From the NCBI GenBank assembly GCA_964506465.1, contig CAZDLM010000004.1, positions 35,462 through 99,461 on the forward strand: DNA of 64,000 bases, in the 5' to 3' direction. The stretch's first letter is position 1, and every line of letters starts with the position of its first letter. Below the pieces are notes generated by a model, which saw only the letters and a list, made by a program, of their open reading frames with translations, was not told the DNA's origin and made no database searches. This stretch comes from UBA6109 sp964506465. Lineage in GTDB: Bacteria > Desulfobacterota > Syntrophia > Syntrophales > UBA6109. Both the position numbers and the translations under genes were made by a program. Shown one piece after another: positions 1 to 9,541 of this stretch.

Positions 1-1
1 T

Positions 2-2161
2 CAACCGGGCGATATTGCCCGTGCGGACATCATTATCCCGGTGGATGCGCTTATAGAAGATGAAAAGGCTACGCAGCTCCGCAGAGCGGAGGTAAGGGCC
101 AGGGCATTGCCGGTTTATCGATTCCGTTCGGCCCTGCCGGACGAACAATCGGTCCGGCTGAAGGCTGCCTTCGCCCAATCCAGGGCCCTGTTGGGGCTGG
201 ACGCGGCGGGAAAGCCGTCATCCGGAAAGGTCCGACCCCGGTTTCGAACGTTGCCGACTGCCGTGAAGGAACAGCTTCGTTCGATCATTCAAGGCCTCGG
301 TGTAGCGCCGCCGGTAGACCCCCTGCTCATCTTTCTGGTGGGGGAGGGCTTTACCTCACACCTGGAAAACCAGATCACCTTGCTGCTGAAGGATGCCTTC
401 TCCTCTTTGCTGATTCCCGATGACACGCGTTCTGCCGGCGGGAAAGAGCACGTCATCACGGCGGATGTCGTGACGGGCAAGTCGGAAACCATCCCCGTGA
501 GCCTTCTGGTCCCGCTCCCCGAGATCCACGACAAACTCAGCCGGCAGATCGGACAGAGTTCCCTTGCCGTCGCCAGCCGCCCCCACGTACTTCGAATCCT
601 GAAGAATCTCGTCACGCCCAATCTGACATTTGATGAATCCTTGACGGCGTCGAGACAGGAGGAAGAGGTTAGGAATGTTGACCAGGTCTTGCGGAGGCTG
701 AAAAAAGGAAAGATTGTGCTTCGCCAGGGTGATGAGGTCGGAGCAGACCAACTGGCTCAAATCGAGGCGCTTCGCAAGCTCTCGCCGGCCGGATTCTCAA
801 TGACACAAACCGTCGTGATGGCCCTGCTGATCTATACGCTCCTGACGGTCTTCGTATTCTTCCTTTCTTCCATCATCAAAACCCAATGGACCTATCTGAA
901 GCTGGTGGGATTCCTGCTTCTTGCCTTGACTTTGAATCTCATCCTGCTGGAAGTCTTATGGTTTGTTTTCGAATCCGTCAGCCAAAGCTTCCCGGCCTCG
1001 CCCTTCAAGGATAAGACTTATTACTTCTATCTGTTGCCCTTTGCCTACGGTTCCATGTGTGTCGCCTTTCTGGCCGGTGAACGCTGCGCCCAGATTTTCA
1101 CCCTCTTTTTCTCCGCGCTGGCGGGGCACTCCGTCGGAACCGATGCCTACGGTTTTTTCTATATTCTGATTACCAATATGCTGGGAATTGTCTTCTTGCG
1201 GAACGCCGCACAGAGAATTCGGCTCATTGCGGCGGGATTTTATCTCGGCTTGTCCGCGGCAGTCCTCTACTTGTTCCTCCAGGTCGCCGGGCGTGCGACT
1301 CTGGATGTGACCAGCGGCGGCTTCGGGGCTGCGTTGGCATTCCTTTCCGGGCTTCTCAATGTTGTTTTTCTCATATCCACGGTTCCGCTGTATGAGCGCA
1401 TTTTCATGGTGACCACGGAAATTCGGCTCGCCGAGCTTGGCAGCTTGAACCTTCCGCTCATCAGGAATCTCATCCGAAAGGCGCCGGGAACTTACAATCA
1501 CAGCATCGCCGTCGGTACGCTCTGCGAGGGCGCAGGCAAAGCGATCGGCTTAAATCCTCTCTTCCTGAGAATCGCCAGCCTGTACCACGATATCGGCAAG
1601 GCCTCTCAACCTGAGTATTTCGTGGAGAATCAGAAGGACTTCAATCCGCATGAACGAATCGATTGCCGGGAAAGCGTTCGCATTTTGGCGAGCCACGTGA
1701 CTGACGGAATCTCCGCGGCGAGGAAGGCAAGGTTGCCGTCTTCGATCGTCGACATGATTCCCCAGCACCACGGAACCAAATTGATGAAATTCTTCTACGA
1801 AAAAGCCAGAGAGGAGGCGTCAGCGTCGGGAAGGGATCTCCATGAAGATTCGTTTCGCTATCCCGGCCCCAAGCCACAGACGAAAGCGGCCGCCATCTTG
1901 ATGTTGGCGGACGCCATCGAAGCTGCCGCGCGGACGATCAATGACCGTTCTCAAGACAAGCTTCGCTCTCTCATACAAAAGATCATTACCGACGTGACCG
2001 AAGACGGACAATTTTCGGAATGCGACATCACGCTTTCGGAAATCAACCTTATCGCCTCCAGCTTTCTGGAAACCCTTTCCAGCTACTATCACGATCGCAT
2101 CGCATATCCGGGTTTCGATTTCGAAGGGCGGGGCCGAGCCGATGGAAGTGCGCCTCAATAA
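2..2161 (+). CDS. 7TM-HD family phosphohydrolase (5' end outside window)
   Basis: The reading frame is open from base 2, so the start lies upstream; 719 residues are visible. The first residues (PGDIARADIIIPVDA) look like the extracytoplasmic 7TM-HD region, so little may be missing. A block of hydrophobic segments follows (roughly residues 270-460), then a cytoplasmic HD domain with NHSIAVG, LYHDIGK, QHHGT and MLADAIEAAAR, which carry the metal-binding His/Asp residues. Relatives such as Listeria PgpH and Bacillus YqfF hydrolyse cyclic di-AMP; the substrate here is inferred from family only. In many bacteria this gene precedes ybeY, but here a convergent racemase gene follows, so that usual neighbourhood is broken. 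Confidence 0.9.
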   Translation, partial: QPGDIARADIIIPVDALIEDEKATQLRRAEVRARALPVYRFRSALPDEQSVRLKAAFAQSRALLGLDAAGKPSSGKVRPRFRTLPTAVKEQLRSIIQGLGVAPPVDPLLIFLVGEGFTSHLENQITLLLKDAFSSLLIPDDTRSAGGKEHVITADVVTGKSETIPVSLLVPLPEIHDKLSRQIGQSSLAVASRPHVLRILKNLVTPNLTFDESLTASRQEEEVRNVDQVLRRLKKGKIVLRQGDEVGADQLAQIEALRKLSPAGFSMTQTVVMALLIYTLLTVFVFFLSSIIKTQWTYLKLVGFLLLALTLNLILLEVLWFVFESVSQSFPASPFKDKTYYFYLLPFAYGSMCVAFLAGERCAQIFTLFFSALAGHSVGTDAYGFFYILITNMLGIVFLRNAAQRIRLIAAGFYLGLSAAVLYLFLQVAGRATLDVTSGGFGAALAFLSGLLNVVFLISTVPLYERIFMVTTEIRLAELGSLNLPLIRNLIRKAPGTYNHSIAVGTLCEGAGKAIGLNPLFLRIASLYHDIGKASQPEYFVENQKDFNPHERIDCRESVRILASHVTDGISAARKARLPSSIVDMIPQHHGTKLMKFFYEKAREEASASGRDLHEDSFRYPGPKPQTKAAAILMLADAIEAAARTINDRSQDKLRSLIQKIITDVTEDGQFSECDITLSEINLIASSFLETLSSYYHDRIAYPGFDFEGRGRADGSAPQ

Positions 2162-2331
2162 GCGTCCGCGCCGGCGGAGATGCCGGGTCCGCCTTTCTAT
2201 CCGCCTCCACTCGATACCGGCCTGAAGCATTCCTGCCCCATATCCGGCCCGTGTGCTGTCTCCATGTTTCCGTCACGGAGGTTCCGATCCGGGAGACATG
2301 GATGAGGTGGGTTTGCCTTTTCCGGCATCCG

Positions 2332-3036
2332 CTATCGCAGGGCTTCCCGGACCGCGGCCCGGGCGAGGACGTCGAGGGAATCGACGACGGGGACGGAGAG
2401 GTCTCCATCCTTGAGGATGAGGGGAATTTCAGTACAGCCGGCCAGAATCGCCTGCGCTCCCCGGTCGATGAGCGTCCGGGCGGCCGCCGCTGCAAGCGCC
2501 CTGGACGCTTCCGAGGGACCCGTGGCCTTCACGCCTTTGCGGCCGTAGATCGCCGCCATCACCTTGCTCTTCTGGGTTTTGGAATCGGGAAGAAGAACCT
2601 CGATCCCCGCCCGGGCGAAGGCCTTCTGGAAAAGGCCGGCGTTGACCGTCCCCGAGGTGGCGACAATGCCGATCCGTCGCACATTCTTCATCCGCCGGAC
2701 GTGCCCGACGACTTCTGCGACGATGTCCAGGATCGGGATCCGCACCTTCCTCCGCAGCGGCGTGAGGAAGCAGTGCGCCGTCACGCAGGGGATGGCGATG
2801 AAGTCCGCGCCCGCTTTCCGCAGACCGCGCGCGCCTTCAATGAGCATCGGCAGGGGGCTCTCGCCCTCGCCCCGGATCGCGGCGGTCCGGTCGGGGATCT
2901 TGGGATTGCTGTCGATCAGCACGCGGAAGTGGTCCTGGTCGCGCCGGACCTCCGTCGCCCGGATGATCCGGAGGAAGAACGCCGCCGTCGCCTCCGGCCC
3001 CATGCCGCCCAGAACGCCGATTACTTTTTCACTCAT
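2332..3036 (-). CDS. aspartate/glutamate racemase family protein
   Basis: This 234-residue protein matches the Asp/Glu racemase fold of two similar halves. It begins with the N-terminal GVLGGMGPEAT motif and has the two catalytic cysteines in AIPCVTAHC (Cys84) and LAGCTEIP (Cys201). Most relatives read C-N-T-A-H around the first cysteine; here the Asn is Val, so substrate or activity may differ. These enzymes interconvert L and D acidic amino acids in the cytoplasm without a cofactor. It is the last gene of a same-strand set behind an amino acid ABC importer, separated by about 200 bases of palindromic repeats, which suggests a role in using imported Asp/Glu, though cotranscription is not shown. 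Confidence 0.85.
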   Translation of the reverse strand: MSEKVIGVLGGMGPEATAAFFLRIIRATEVRRDQDHFRVLIDSNPKIPDRTAAIRGEGESPLPMLIEGARGLRKAGADFIAIPCVTAHCFLTPLRRKVRIPILDIVAEVVGHVRRMKNVRRIGIVATSGTVNAGLFQKAFARAGIEVLLPDSKTQKSKVMAAIYGRKGVKATGPSEASRALAAAAARTLIDRGAQAILAGCTEIPLILKDGDLSVPVVDSLDVLARAAVREALR

Positions 3037-3091
3037 ATCACACCTGCCCCGGCTGTCGCCGCACCCTCGCCTTCACCGGAAGACGCCCCTG

Positions 3092-3228
3092 ATTGCCACC
3101 CTCGCGAAAGCGGGGGCGGCAATGACAGGAAAATTTGTCGTCCCCGCGTAGGCGGGGACCCAGTGCTTTGTTCTGCACGGACGTCGCAGAAAGAAACCAA
3201 GACCCTGGATTCCCGCTTGCGCGGGAAT
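3092..3228. repeat. cluster of three palindromic interspersed repeats
   Basis: The gap between the racemase and the ABC ATPase holds three short inverted repeats: 3092-3122 (arms ATTGCC...GGCAAT around ctcgcgaaagcggg), 3140-3159 (GTCCCCGCGTAGGCGGGGAC) and 3209-3228 (ATTCCCGCTTGCGCGGGAAT, followed by GACA). Closely similar units occur at 8411-8627 and 16410-16622. They lie only between genes and look like a REP/MITE-like family. Confidence 0.8.
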
Positions 3229-3242
3229 GACAAAAGGGCCTC

Positions 3243-3986
<744 letters not shown>

Positions 3987-4001
3987 AGAAAACCTCACCC
4001 G

Positions 4002-4658
4002 TCAAACGCCCGCGACGCGGCGTTGTTCGACCTTCCTCGTATAGTAGGACAACGGATAGCAGATGAGAAAGTACAGCGCGGCGGCCACGAGATAGATCTC
4101 CAGGGAGCGGTACGTCCGCTCGATGATCTCCTGGGCGGCGCGGGTCAGCTCGAAGGCCCCGATGATGGCGGCGAGCGACGTGTCCTTGATGAGCGTCGTG
4201 AAGAGGCCCATCATGGGAGGAATCATGCGGCGCAGGGCCTGGGGCAGGATGACATGGATCATCATCTGGACGTAGTTCATGCCCAGGGATTTGGCGGCGT
4301 CGAACTGGCCCAGCGGCAGGGAATCGATCGCCCCGCGGACGATCTCGGCGGCATTGCCCGCCGCGAAGAGGCTCATCGCGATCGCGGCCGACGGAAAGGT
4401 GCCGAGCTTGATCCCCAGGGCGGGAAGACCGAAGAAGATGAAAAACATCTGCATGATGAGCGGCGTGTCCCGCGTGATCTCCACGATCAGGTTCGCCGGG
4501 TAGCGGACGAGGCGGCTCCCGGAAACCTGCATGAGGCCGAGGATCACGCCCAGAAAAGTCCCGAGGACGATGACGAGACACGCGAGCGCGACAGTGAACT
4601 TGACCCCCGACAGGAGGTAGGGCAGGTTATCGACGATGACTTTCGTATCGAATATCAT
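4002..4658 (-). CDS. amino acid ABC transporter permease (HisM/GlnP type)
   Basis: This 218-residue inner-membrane protein has several hydrophobic segments and the EAA loop of import permeases (SLPLGQFDAAKSLGM...ILPQALR), which docks the ATPase. The start is supported by AAGGAGG just before the ATG. Twelve bases separate it from the second permease gene upstream, and the ATPase follows directly. In this family two different permeases form the channel, which matches the two genes here. The substrate is a polar amino acid; the exact one cannot be read from the sequence. Confidence 0.92.
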   Translation of the reverse strand: MIFDTKVIVDNLPYLLSGVKFTVALACLVIVLGTFLGVILGLMQVSGSRLVRYPANLIVEITRDTPLIMQMFFIFFGLPALGIKLGTFPSAAIAMSLFAAGNAAEIVRGAIDSLPLGQFDAAKSLGMNYVQMMIHVILPQALRRMIPPMMGLFTTLIKDTSLAAIIGAFELTRAAQEIIERTYRSLEIYLVAAALYFLICYPLSYYTRKVEQRRVAGV

Positions 4659-4670
4659 GTCCGCCTCCTT

Positions 4671-5375
4671 TCAGGTCTTGTAGGCGTAGCGCTTCTCGAC
4701 GAAGGTCTGGATGTTGATGAGGAGGAAGATCAGGACGAGGTACAGGACCGTCGCCGTGCCGAAGAGCTCGAACGAACGGAACGTCAGCGCATTCAGATCG
4801 TAGGTGATGAAGGTCAACTCCTCCATTCCGATGACGGATACCAGAGAGGAGTTCTTGACCAGGNNNNNNNNNNNNNNNNNNNNNNNNNNNNNNNNNNNNN
4901 NNNNNNNCACCCAGTTGTTCCCCAGGGCGGGCAGCGAGATGCGCACCGTCTGGGGCAGGACGATGTAGAGGAATGTCTGTACGCCGTTGAGGCCCAGGGA
5001 CATGGCCGCTTCCTTCTGTCCCCGCGGAACCGCCTCCAGTCCGGCGCGGATGACCTCCACGTTGTAGGCTCCGACGTAGAGGATGAGGGCCGTGAGGCCC
5101 GAGGCGTAGGGCGAGAATTTGAGCCCCAGCTCCGGCAGGCCGAAATAAATGATGAAGATCTGAATCAGGAGCGGCGTGTTCCGGAAGATCTCGACGTAGG
5201 CCGCGCCGAGAAAGCGGAGGATCTTGAGGGGCGACGTCCGCGCGACGGCGCCGGCGACGCCGAAGACGAGGCCGACGACGATCGAAATGAAGGAGATCTC
5301 GATGGTGAGCCAGACGCCCTTCAGGAACAGGGGGAAGAACTGCACGACGACGCTGAGGTCGAATTGATAGTTCAT
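4671..5375 (-). CDS. amino acid ABC transporter permease (second subunit, contains assembly gap)
   Basis: This permease of the HisMQ type has the EAA loop (AVPRGQKEAAMSLGL...VLPQTVR) and multiple membrane segments. Positions 4864-4907 are 44 N, which hide about 15 residues after NNWV; the frame is the same on both sides, so the gene is probably intact. I placed the start at the ATG at 5375 (MNYQFDL), since the residues further upstream lie in a terminator-like hairpin; no strong ribosome site is visible. It sits between the binding-protein gene and the other permease gene. Confidence 0.88.
   Translation of the reverse strand: MNYQFDLSVVVQFFPLFLKGVWLTIEISFISIVVGLVFGVAGAVARTSPLKILRFLGAAYVEIFRNTPLLIQIFIIYFGLPELGLKFSPYASGLTALILYVGAYNVEVIRAGLEAVPRGQKEAAMSLGLNGVQTFLYIVLPQTVRISLPALGNNWVXXXXXXXXXXXXXXXLVKNSSLVSVIGMEELTFITYDLNALTFRSFELFGTATVLYLVLIFLLINIQTFVEKRYAYKT
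4864..4907. other. assembly gap (44 N) inside permease gene
   Basis: A run of 44 undetermined bases interrupts the permease gene. The reading frame on both sides agrees with a gap length that keeps the frame. Confidence 0.99.
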
Positions 5376-5405
5376 AGGCCGGATTTTGCGCCTCGATCCA
5401 GCAGG

Positions 5406-5440
5406 AAAAAAGGAGGGACCGGACAATGCCGATCCCTCCC
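5406..5440 (-). terminator. intrinsic terminator or attenuator between binding protein and permease genes
   Basis: On the minus strand GGAGGGA (5439-5433) pairs with TCCCTCC (5418-5412), and six T follow (5411-5406). It lies just after the stop of the substrate-binding protein gene and before the permeases. Such a leaky terminator would let the binding protein be made in excess over the membrane subunits, a common arrangement in ABC importer operons. Confidence 0.7.
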
Positions 5441-5451
5441 GTTTTCGAACG

Positions 5452-6255
5452 TTATTTCAGCTTCAGGAGGAAGTCTTTGGATTCGCCGAACCAGGAATCC
5501 CAGAGTTTCTGGTATTCACCAGAATTCTTCATCTTCGTGAGGGTTTTGTCGACGAAGCCGAGCCACTCGGCATCGCCCTTGCGGACGCCCAGACCGTAGG
5601 GGGCCGGCTCAAAGGGCGGCCAGCCGACGATCTTCAGTTCGGGGTTCTTCTTCTGCAGGTCGACGAGCAGCATGTCGTCCTGGACGAAGGCCTCGGTCCG
5701 GCGGTCTTTGAGGGCCTTGAGCGACTCGGAATTGTGCTGGAATTTCACGCGTTCCGCCTTGGGGACGAGCTTGCCGATGACGATGTCGCCCGTCGAACCC
5801 TGCGTTGTCGACACCTTGCGCCCCGCCAGATCCTGATACTTCGTGATGGGGCTGTCCTTCTGGACCAGGAGCAGATGGCCCGACATGAAATAGGGGATGC
5901 TGTAGTCGATGACCTTCTTGCGCTCCTCGGTGATCGTCATGCTGGCAAGGATGATGTCGATCTTGTTGGTGGTGAGGAAGGGAATGCGGTTTGCCGAGGT
6001 GACGGCGACGAATTCCACGGCGGTCTCCTTGCCGAAGAGTTCCTTCGCCAGGGCCTTGGCGATGTCCACGTCGAAACCCTTGTTGACTCCCTTTTCATCG
6101 ACGAACCCGAACGGCGGGAAGTCCGTCTTCACGCCCGCCAGGAGCTTGCCGCGGGCCTTGACGTCCTGGAGGGTACCGGCTAAGGCCGTCCCCGCGAAAA
6201 GCAGGGACACGATGACGAGAACAGAGAAAAAGATCCATCTCTTCTTCCTCAACAT
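5452..6255 (-). CDS. amino acid ABC transporter substrate-binding protein
   Basis: This periplasmic solute-binding protein (267 residues) starts at ATG 6255, preceded by AAGGAGGT. The first 26 residues form a signal peptide (basic MLRKKR, hydrophobic core, cleavage near TALAGT). The mature part shows family 3 features: PPFGFVDEKG, GFDVDIAKALAKE and ASMTITEERKKVIDYS. It captures a polar amino acid and hands it to the permeases encoded downstream. It is the first gene of the operon and has its own promoter-like site at 6329-6357; a hairpin follows the stop. Confidence 0.93.
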   Translation of the reverse strand: MLRKKRWIFFSVLVIVSLLFAGTALAGTLQDVKARGKLLAGVKTDFPPFGFVDEKGVNKGFDVDIAKALAKELFGKETAVEFVAVTSANRIPFLTTNKIDIILASMTITEERKKVIDYSIPYFMSGHLLLVQKDSPITKYQDLAGRKVSTTQGSTGDIVIGKLVPKAERVKFQHNSESLKALKDRRTEAFVQDDMLLVDLQKKNPELKIVGWPPFEPAPYGLGVRKGDAEWLGFVDKTLTKMKNSGEYQKLWDSWFGESKDFLLKLK

Positions 6256-6328
6256 ACACGACCTCCTTATGAATTTGTCTGGGCTTGTGAAGGTTATGGG
6301 AATGAAAATGCACCGGCTTCCGGAGCTC

Positions 6329-6357
6329 TGTCTAATGGAAAAAGCGTCCTTTGTCAA
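6329..6357 (-). promoter_or_regulatory. sigma70-type promoter for the amino acid ABC operon
   Basis: On the minus strand TTGACA (6357-6352) and TAGACA (6334-6329) are separated by exactly 17 bases. The site lies about 75 bases upstream of the binding-protein start. The -35 box is perfect and the -10 box has four matches to TATAAT. Confidence 0.6.
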
Positions 6358-6464
6358 TTTGATTTGTCGGCAGGCAAATCGCTGCACAGAACAGGCTTGA
6401 ACCGGGCGGCCCGCTTGGGGTACAAAGGGAAAAACACGGCGGGAAACAGCCGGCAGGAAAAGTC

Positions 6465-6839
6465 ATGAGACTTCGCACCAACGAATTCGACCAAGCGGTC
6501 GACCGCGCCGTCCGGCGCATCCCCGAAGAAATCCGGTCTCACCTGGAAAACGTCGTCATCACGGTGCTCGCCAGGCCGACACGGGACATGCTGGAGGACG
6601 TGGGCGCGCCGCCGGGGGAGACCCTGCTGGGACTCTACCAGGGCGCTGCCCTGACGGAGCGGTCTTTCTTCGATCCCGTCGAATACCCGGACACGATTTT
6701 CGTATTCCAGGAGCCGCTGGAGGAGATGTGCGAGACCCTGGAGGAACTGGAAAAGGAGATCGAAATCACCGTCGTCCACGAGGTGGCGCACTTCCTGGGC
6801 ATCGAGGAGGAGCGCCTGGCGGAACTGGGCTACGAATAG
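6465..6839 (+). CDS. metallopeptidase family protein (small zincin)
   Basis: This 124-residue cytoplasmic protein has the zinc motif HEVAH (His105, Glu106, His109) near its C-terminus, followed by the conserved LGIEEERL. The size and the motif position match the minimal zincin family formerly called DUF1025, which has no well-defined substrate. The start ATG is preceded by AGGAAAAG. It is transcribed divergently from the amino acid importer and convergently with the cupin gene, so it looks monocistronic. Confidence 0.85.
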   Translation: MRLRTNEFDQAVDRAVRRIPEEIRSHLENVVITVLARPTRDMLEDVGAPPGETLLGLYQGAALTERSFFDPVEYPDTIFVFQEPLEEMCETLEELEKEIEITVVHEVAHFLGIEEERLAELGYE

Positions 6840-6853
6840 ACAAGGCTTGTCGG

Positions 6854-7513
6854 TCAGGCCTTCTTACGCCCGGCGACGATCTGATAGAATTCCGGCGTCG
6901 GCATCCCTTCCATGAGGGGCTTGACCTGCCCGAACAGCTCCTGGCGGTCATCGCTCACGTGCATCGCCATGAAGGTCTCCTTCGACCGGTGCTCCACGAT
7001 GGCGGCGTAGGCCCCGTCCTCCTCCGTGGACTTCAGGAGCCTCCGGGACAGGAATCCGGGATGCTTTGCGAAGATTTCACTGGACCGCTTGAACCAGGCG
7101 ACAAAATCCGGTTCCTTCCCCTCCTTGATCCTGGGGAAATGGACGATGTTGACGAAGTGGCCGTCTTCCCGCCCCTCCGCGGTCGCCCCCTTCATTTCAT
7201 CGGGATGAGGGGCCTTGACGACGAGAAACTCGAGCCGGTCTTTTGAAGCGTTGCGGATGCTCATCGACGCGCCGAAGGGCACGCGGAAAAGCTTCTTCCC
7301 TTCCATGCGCACCGACTCCTCGTCGACGGACAAGGCCCCTTCCCCGCAGAGGACATACAGGGCGACGTTCGAATTCGCTTTGTGGCACGGCACCTCCCCC
7401 CCCGCCTCCAGACAGACGTGATTCATCTGCAGATACGGCTCCTCGACCAGGACGCAGACTTTTCTGCCTCCCTTTTGAACGGATTTTTTGTCTTTCAAAT
7501 CGATGATTTCCAT
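6854..7513 (-). CDS. cupin and ABM domain fusion protein
   Basis: This 219-residue protein has an N-terminal cupin barrel (about residues 10-110: HKANSNVALYVLCGEG and a later PFGASMSIRN) and a C-terminal segment (about 118-215) that looks like an antibiotic biosynthesis monooxygenase (ABM) ferredoxin-like fold: FVNIVHFPRIKEGKE, HPGFLSRRLL and FMAMHVSDDRQ. The cupin His motif is incomplete, with only His44 clear, so metal binding is uncertain. The start is supported by GGGGGAAG. No signal peptide is visible. A role in binding or oxidising a small aromatic or haem-like molecule is possible but not shown. Confidence 0.7.
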   Translation of the reverse strand: MEIIDLKDKKSVQKGGRKVCVLVEEPYLQMNHVCLEAGGEVPCHKANSNVALYVLCGEGALSVDEESVRMEGKKLFRVPFGASMSIRNASKDRLEFLVVKAPHPDEMKGATAEGREDGHFVNIVHFPRIKEGKEPDFVAWFKRSSEIFAKHPGFLSRRLLKSTEEDGAYAAIVEHRSKETFMAMHVSDDRQELFGQVKPLMEGMPTPEFYQIVAGRKKA

Positions 7514-7574
7514 ATTCTTCCCCCTGTTTCCGGCCCGCGGGAACGTGCGGACCGGAGGTATGCCCTGCGTTTCT

Positions 7575-8219
7575 TCATTGATGTTTGTGTTCCACAGGCG
7601 CCGCCTTCTTTTCGTGCTCTGCGCCGTGATGCCCGCCCGTCATGGCGGCGTCGAGGGAAAGCCTCTCCACGTAATGGACATAGGGCACATAGGCACCGAC
7701 AAACTCCCGCCCCGCTTCGACGCTGTGCGAGGCATGCTGTTTCGCGTGGTAGGCACGCTCGTAGTGATGGCGGATGCCCTTTGCGACCGCCTCCGTCACA
7801 AAGGAGAGGATCCCGTCCGGTTTGCCCTCTTCCAGCGCCTTGTCGGCGTGCTCGACGGCCGGCTCCACGACGGCCCCCGCCGGTATGATGCCCGTATACG
7901 GCGCCCCTTCGCCCGCACGGTGGATGCGCACCAGCGTCTCGAAGAAATACATGTCGGCCAGCTCCCGGGCCGCCGGATTCAGCTTGCGGACCTCGCGCGT
8001 CTTGGCGAAGGCCTCGCGGATCGCCGTCTCGTCCTTCTTCTGGACCCACACCAGAACGTGCTCGACCTTGCCCGTCTCCAGGGCCTTCTGCGCCGCCTGG
8101 ATGACGGGGCCGTCCATGGTATCGCAGTGCGCGGAAACAGTACCCGCACCGAACGCCAGCAACGCGGCCGCAATCGCCGCCACTCCGGTGAACCGTCCTA
8201 TCCAGCCCATGCTTTTCAT
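7575..8219 (-). CDS. exported DUF6448 family protein
   Basis: This 214-residue protein starts at ATG 8219 behind AGAGGAGG. It has a signal peptide ending near SAHC, so the mature protein begins with a His-Cys-Asp region (AHCDTMDGPVI). The sequence ADMYFFETLVRIHRAGEGAPYTG is characteristic of DUF6448, a family of unknown function. The last 25 residues are rich in His (GGHHGAEHEKK...EHKHQ), which suggests metal binding, an inference. It is followed after about 60 bases by the cupin-ABM gene on the same strand, so the two may be cotranscribed. Confidence 0.82.
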   Translation of the reverse strand: MKSMGWIGRFTGVAAIAAALLAFGAGTVSAHCDTMDGPVIQAAQKALETGKVEHVLVWVQKKDETAIREAFAKTREVRKLNPAARELADMYFFETLVRIHRAGEGAPYTGIIPAGAVVEPAVEHADKALEEGKPDGILSFVTEAVAKGIRHHYERAYHAKQHASHSVEAGREFVGAYVPYVHYVERLSLDAAMTGGHHGAEHEKKAAPVEHKHQ

Positions 8220-8698
8220 GACAACCTCCTCTTGCGCTCCGGAAAATCTCAAAAATGACCCTGCCGATAGGGCCCCCTGGACGCAGTCTAGCCCGGGCGC
8301 GCAACGCAGGGGCATCAGGAAAACCCTTATTTGCGGCTGCGAAATCCCTTATTCCGTCCGGGCAATTGGATGGAAGCGGCGGCGGGAGGGATAAAAGGAA
8401 GGAAGGCTGGATTCCCGCCTGCGCGGGAGTGACACCATCTCTGTCGTCCCCGCGTACGCGGGACCCAGCGCTCTGCTCATCTCCAAAACGAAAAAAACCC
8501 AGCTCCTGGATTCCCGCTTTCGCGGGAATGACAAGGATGCACTGGATGCCCGCTGCAGTTTACCCTCGCGAAAGCGGGGGCGGGCATGACAACAAGAACG
8601 GCAGATTGCTTCGCTCCGCTCGCAATGACAACCAAGAAGGGATGAATTTTCTCCTGCGTGAGGAAATGACAGGTTGGACGATGACGCGGGCTGCGGTT
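8220..8698. other. gene-free region, mostly interspersed repeats
   Basis: No convincing gene is seen here. The right half carries palindromic repeats (see next entry); the left half should hold the promoter of the DUF6448 gene, but I see no clear boxes. Confidence 0.6.
8411..8627. repeat. cluster of palindromic interspersed repeats
   Basis: Units seen: 8411-8430 (attcccgcctgcgcgggagt), 8445-8463 (gtccccgcgtacgcgggac), 8510-8529 (ATTCCCGCTTTCGCGGGAAT followed by GACA), an inverted unit at 8562-8589 around accctcgcgaaagcggg, and a different unit near 8604-8627 (attgcttcgctccgctcgca). All belong to the family also present at 3.1 and 16.4 kb except the last, which is a second repeat type. Confidence 0.8.
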
Positions 8699-9538
8699 TT
8701 ACTTCCGCAGGCGCGGATCGAGGGAGTCGCGGATGCCCTCCCCGAGGAGGTTGTAGCCCAGGACCGTGATGAGGATGGCCAGCCCCGGGTACAGCGACAG
8801 CCACCAGGCGATGTCGATGTTGTCCTTCCCGGCGGTCAGGATATTGCCCCAGCTCGGGGTCGGCGGCTGGACGCCGATCCCCAGGAAGCTCAGCGCCGAC
8901 TCCGTGAGGATGGCGCCCGCCACACCCAGCGTCGCCGCGACGAGGACGGAGGCCATAGCGTTGGGGAGGATGTGCAGGAAGATGATGCGCAGGTCGCCGG
9001 CGCCGATGACGCGGGCCGCCTTGACGAAGTCCCGTTCCTTGAGGGAGATGAAGTCCGCCCGGACGAGCCGGGCGATGCTCATCCAGCCCGTGAGCCCGAT
9101 CACCGCCATGATGTTCCAGATCGACGGCTCCAGGAAGGCGATGACGGCGAGGATGAGGAAGAACGTCGGAAAGCACAGCATGATGTCCACGAAGCGCATG
9201 GTCGCCGTATCCGACCAGCGCCCGTAGTAGCCGGCCACCGCCCCGAGGACGATGCCGATGAGGACGGCGATCCCCGTGGCGACAAAGCCCACCTTGAGCG
9301 AAATCCGCGCGCCCCAGATCATGCGGGCGAGGACGTCGCGTCCGAGCTGATCGGTTCCGAAGGGGTGGGACAGGCTGGGCTCGGCGAGGACGAGCCTCAG
9401 GTCGATCGCCTCGGGATCGTAGGGGGAAAGCCAGGGGGCGAAAAAGGAAACGACGAAGAGCAGCAGGACCAGGATGCTCCCCGCCAGGGCCATCCTGTTC
9501 ATCCGGAAACGCTCCCAGAAATCGCTGTGCATTTCCAT
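8699..9538 (-). CDS. dipeptide/oligopeptide-type ABC transporter permease (DppC-like)
   Basis: This 279-residue membrane protein resembles DppC/OppC: an N-terminal WERFRMNRMALAGS segment, a first membrane helix, the HPFGTDQLGRDVLARMIWG motif and the ALSFLGIGVQPPTPSWG motif near the C-terminus. It follows the DppB-like gene after three bases. Together they would form the channel of a peptide, nickel or similar importer. No binding protein or ATPase gene is adjacent, so the partners must lie elsewhere or the system is incomplete. Confidence 0.92.
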   Translation of the reverse strand: MEMHSDFWERFRMNRMALAGSILVLLLFVVSFFAPWLSPYDPEAIDLRLVLAEPSLSHPFGTDQLGRDVLARMIWGARISLKVGFVATGIAVLIGIVLGAVAGYYGRWSDTATMRFVDIMLCFPTFFLILAVIAFLEPSIWNIMAVIGLTGWMSIARLVRADFISLKERDFVKAARVIGAGDLRIIFLHILPNAMASVLVAATLGVAGAILTESALSFLGIGVQPPTPSWGNILTAGKDNIDIAWWLSLYPGLAILITVLGYNLLGEGIRDSLDPRLRK

Positions 9539-9541
9539 GGC

